DNA from: WRIS01 sp031549175
GTDB lineage: Bacteria > Actinomycetota > Coriobacteriia > Coriobacteriales > Eggerthellaceae
Length of the DNA: 7,090 nt
Direction: 5' to 3'
Assembly: GCA_031549175.1 (NCBI GenBank)
Contig: JAVBQH010000138.1
Location: 1-7,090, forward strand
A program made the position numbers and the translations under genes. This document shows positions 4,680 to 7,090 of this stretch, piece after piece. The notes below the pieces were generated by a model. It had not been told where the DNA came from, made no database searches, and saw nothing but the letters and a program-made list of their open reading frames with translations. Within the stretch, counting starts at the first letter, position 1. Every line of letters starts with the position of its first letter.

Positions 4680-6491
4680 TTAATTCTTGTTCGCCTTCTT
4701 GCGCTCCACCGCGGAAAGAACCCGCTTGCGCAGGCGGATGCTCTTCGGCGTGATTTCCACCAGCTCGTCGTTCTCGATATACTCAAGCGCTTCCTCAAGT
4801 GTGAAGGTGACCGGCGGCGTCAACTGGATGGCCTTGTCGGCACCGGAGGAGCGCTGGTTCCCCAGCTGCTTGCTCTTCGCGATGTTCACGACCATATCGC
4901 CTTCCTTGGCAGATTCCCCCACGATCATGCCCTCGTAGCATTCCTCGCCGGCGCCGACGAACAGCTTGCCGCGCTCCTGGAGCGAGTCAAGCGCATAGGC
5001 GACGCTTTTTTCAGTAGACATGGAGATCAGCGACCCGTTTTTCCGCCCAGCAAAATCGCCTCGGTAGGTGCCGTATTCGGAGAAGTGGTGGAACATCGTT
5101 GCCTCGCCGCGCGTCATGTTCAAAAGGCGTGTGCGAAGGCCCATGGTTCCGCGCGTCGGTATCTTGAAGACGAGGTGCGTCTGCTCGCCCCGTTGGAACA
5201 TGTCGGTCATCTCGCCGCCGGCGCTGCCGAAGACCTCGATGACCTTGCCGGCATACTCGCTTGGGACGTCGACCGTCGCCTCTTCGATGGGCTCGAGCTT
5301 ACGCCCGTTTCCGTCCTTTTTTATCAGCACGCGCGGACGGCCGACTTGGAACTCGAAGCCTTCGCGCCGCATGGTCTCCATAAGGACCGAAAGATGGAGG
5401 ACGCCCCGGCCGGCAACCTCGACGCCGGTCTTGTCCTCGAGTTCTTCGATGCGCATCGAGATATTGCTTTCCGCCTCACGCATCAAGCGTTCCTTCAGCT
5501 GGCGGGCACCGACGATCTCTCCCTCACGCCCGACCAAGGGGCTTGACGACGCCTCGAACACGACGGCCATAGTCGGCTCTTCGACCTCGATCGGGTCAAG
5601 GCGGATAGGGTTGTCGCGGCTTGTCACCATGTCGCCGATGTCAGCGTCGTCGACACCGACGATTGCGACGATGTCGCCGGCATATACCTCGGTCTGTTTC
5701 TTCTTGCCCAGCTCTTCGAAGGTATAGACCTCCTTGATCACCGTGTTGTAGCGCGTGCCGTCATTCTTTATCACGAGTACCGGCTCGGCTTTCTTGATCG
5801 TTCCGGAAAACAGGCGGCCGACCCCGATCCTGCCGACAAAGCTTGAGTGGTCGATTGTGCAAAGCTGCATGGCCACCGGCCCAGAAGGCTCGCAATCAGG
5901 GGCGGGCACCTCTTTGAGGATAGTGTCGAGCAGGGGGATCATGTCGTCGGTGTCGTCCTCGACATCGTAGCGGGCATAGCCGTTTACCGCGCTTGCAAAG
6001 ATCACGGGGAAGTCAAGCTGCTCGTCGCTCGCCTCAAGCTCGACCATGAGATCGAAGACCTCATCGACCACCTCGTTCGGGCGCGATCCCGGACGGTCGA
6101 TCTTGTTGACCACCACGATAATGCGCAGCCCGAGTTCGAGCGCATGGCGAAGTACGAATCTGGTCTGCGGCATCGGCCCCTCGAACGCATCGACGATCAA
6201 CAGGGCGCCGTCGGCCATATTGAGGACACGCTCCACCTCGCCGCCGAAATCGGCATGGCCGGGCGTGTCGATCACGTTGATCTTCACATCCTTGTAGCGG
6301 ATGGAGATGTTCTTCGACAAGATGGTGATCCCGCGCTCGCGCTCTTGGTCGTTCGAGTCGAGCACACGCTCCTCGACATTTTGGTTCTCTCGAAATACGC
6401 CGGCCGAATACAGCAGCCGGTCTACGAGTGTTGTTTTTCCATGGTCGACGTGGGCAATGATTGCCACGTTACGCAAGCGTTCTTGTCTCAT
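4680..6491 (-). CDS. typA: Ribosome-associated translational GTPase TypA/BipA
   Basis: TypA/BipA is an EF-G-like GTPase that binds the 70S ribosome and supports 50S assembly and stress or cold adaptation. The 603-aa length is standard. GTPase motifs are all present: G1 AHVDHGKT (13-20), G2 ERGITI with T56, G3 DTPGH (75-79), G4 NKID (129-132) and G5 SAVNG (167-171). Domain II follows (about 200-300, PSGPVAMQLCTIDHSSFVGRIGVGRLFSG). Then come the EF-G domain III-like part (about 305-385, RLMREAESNISMRIEE...GRGVLHLSVLMETMRREGFEF), the domain V-like part (about 395-475), and the BipA-specific C-terminal domain with GTYRGDFAGRKNGSLIS and the basic end SIRLRKRVLSAVERKK. The start at 6491 matches the family N-terminus, but the ribosome binding site is weak (AAGAAAGAAGA, no GGAGG). 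A large inverted repeat fills the upstream gap, and no clear promoter is seen. Confidence 0.98.
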   Translation of the reverse strand: MRQERLRNVAIIAHVDHGKTTLVDRLLYSAGVFRENQNVEERVLDSNDQERERGITILSKNISIRYKDVKINVIDTPGHADFGGEVERVLNMADGALLIVDAFEGPMPQTRFVLRHALELGLRIIVVVNKIDRPGSRPNEVVDEVFDLMVELEASDEQLDFPVIFASAVNGYARYDVEDDTDDMIPLLDTILKEVPAPDCEPSGPVAMQLCTIDHSSFVGRIGVGRLFSGTIKKAEPVLVIKNDGTRYNTVIKEVYTFEELGKKKQTEVYAGDIVAIVGVDDADIGDMVTSRDNPIRLDPIEVEEPTMAVVFEASSSPLVGREGEIVGARQLKERLMREAESNISMRIEELEDKTGVEVAGRGVLHLSVLMETMRREGFEFQVGRPRVLIKKDGNGRKLEPIEEATVDVPSEYAGKVIEVFGSAGGEMTDMFQRGEQTHLVFKIPTRGTMGLRTRLLNMTRGEATMFHHFSEYGTYRGDFAGRKNGSLISMSTEKSVAYALDSLQERGKLFVGAGEECYEGMIVGESAKEGDMVVNIAKSKQLGNQRSSGADKAIQLTPPVTFTLEEALEYIENDELVEITPKSIRLRKRVLSAVERKKANKN

Positions 6492-6517
6492 GATTCTTCT
6501 TTCTTATTGTGTGCGCA

Positions 6518-6589
6518 TGTGCAGGGTCCCACGCCGTGGGGCAAAAGACCTTTTGTCTTCCCCTGTCCCACGGCGTGGGACCCTGCACA
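6518..6589. repeat. Perfect 23-bp inverted repeat between the J-domain gene and typA
   Basis: Arms 6518-6540 and 6567-6589 are exact reverse complements, separated by 26 nt. Each arm contains its own small palindrome (CCCACG-N-CGTGGG; extended to GTCCCACG-G-CGTGGGAC at 6565-6581). The loop carries CAAAAG-AC-CTTTTG (6542-6555). There is no U-tract after the stem on either strand and no target-site duplication in the flanks (GCGCA versus CTCTT). It resembles a paired REP/BIME-type unit more than an ordinary terminator. Transcribed from the J-domain gene it would form a very stable stem about 25 nt before the typA start codon. Confidence 0.9.
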
Positions 6590-6596
6590 CTCTTAC

Positions 6597-7090
6597 TTAT
6601 TCGAGCTCTTCCTCGAGCTTTTGTTGCTCGGCGCGGAGCTTGGCAATGTGTTCGTCGAGGGTGCCGATGGTTGCGTGGCAGGTGATCGCCTTGACGACGC
6701 CCCACACCAGCGCAACGCCGCCCAGAGCGACGGCAATCGGGCTGTTCCTTATCAGTACGCCGACCGCAAGCCCGAGCGCCCCGATTATCAACCCATTCCT
6801 CCGGTCGTCAGATACCGCGTCCCGTTGGGCAAGAAGCTGGACGCGTGCCGCCTGTATTCCTGCCAACCGTGCGCGCAGCCCTCTTTGTGCATCCTGCTCT
6901 TCACGGGCACGTCCTGCTTCGCCTGGTTGATTCGCTCCTCCAAGCAGGTCGTAGGCCTGCTGCAGCTTCTTGAACTGTTCGGTGGCACGATCTTGCAGCT
7001 TCTTATTCGACTCAAAACGGTCGGGATGCAGTATTTGGGCCATTTCCTGGTACGCGGGTTTGATATCGGCCGAAGTGGCTTCCTCATCAA
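6597..7090 (-). CDS. J-domain protein with two membrane segments, N-terminus outside window
   Basis: J-domain proteins stimulate the ATPase of a DnaK-type Hsp70 through their HPD motif. The frame is open to the window edge, and 163 residues are visible (first full codon at 7088). Residues 1-55 continue a J domain: DEEATSADIKPAYQEMAQIL (helices I-II), H21-P22-D23 as HPD, then NKKLQDRATEQFKKLQQAYDLL (helix III). Only the first dozen or so residues of the domain are missing. A charged Gln/Arg/Ala-rich helical linker follows (about 58-95). Two hydrophobic stretches (NGLIIGALGLAVGVLI and SPIAVALGGVALVWGVVKAI) look like a membrane hairpin. A Glu/Lys coiled-coil tail ends the protein (TLDEHIAKLRAEQQKLEEELE). 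There is no zinc-finger or C-terminal substrate domain, so this is a membrane-tethered type III J protein rather than DnaJ. It precedes typA by 105 nt; the internal ATG at 7043 lies within the J domain and is not the start. Confidence 0.85.
   Translation of the reverse strand, partial: DEEATSADIKPAYQEMAQILHPDRFESNKKLQDRATEQFKKLQQAYDLLGGANQPGEAGRAREEQDAQRGLRARLAGIQAARVQLLAQRDAVSDDRRNGLIIGALGLAVGVLIRNSPIAVALGGVALVWGVVKAITCHATIGTLDEHIAKLRAEQQKLEEELE

Noticed and set aside
5068..5727. Long plus-strand open frames antisense to typA
   Set aside because: They are mirror-strand shadows of a well-conserved GTPase gene, with Ser/Arg/Pro-rich composition.

Overview
The window reads almost entirely on the minus strand. 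It looks like the chromosome of a Gram-positive actinobacterium, most likely of class Coriobacteriia. The signs are an rpsF-ssb-rpsR-rplI operon, a zinc-ribbon form of S18, a lipobox-anchored parvulin foldase, a BipA/TypA GTPase, AGGAGG-type ribosome binding sites and tRNA genes that encode their own CCA. The taxonomic call is an inference from protein flavour and has not been tested by a database search.

Layout from right to left, the direction of transcription: the 3' part of a J-domain protein with two membrane segments (6597-7090); a 105-nt gap filled by a perfect 23-bp inverted repeat; typA/bipA (4680-6491); a gap with a hairpin; a PrsA/SurA-like peptidyl-prolyl isomerase lipoprotein (3416-4480); tRNA-Ser(GGA) (3208-3299); a repeat unit; a perfect parS centromere site inside a 28-bp palindrome (2970-2997); tRNA-Ser(CGA) (2787-2879); a second copy of the repeat unit; an acidic protein of unknown function (1894-2403) with a strong intrinsic terminator (1829-1861); about 300 nt with no convincing gene; a sigma-70-type promoter and structured leader; then rpsF (S6), ssb, rpsR (S18) and rplI (L9, cut by the window edge).

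The four-gene operon makes three ribosomal proteins and the single-stranded DNA binding protein. Its short leader carries a hairpin that could be the site at which S6:S18 represses its own synthesis. The parS site indicates that a ParABS system acts here, which suggests (inference) that the region lies near oriC.

The most unusual part is 2614-3227. Both tRNA-Ser genes are followed on their 3' side by a unit of about 175 bp. Each unit ends in a copy of its own tRNA's acceptor/T-arm sequence and holds a 96-nt core that is 91/96 identical between the two. The core edges form inverted repeats with one compensatory base-pair change between copies. This looks like a small repeat or mobile unit tied to tRNA 3' ends. 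No recombinase is visible in the window.
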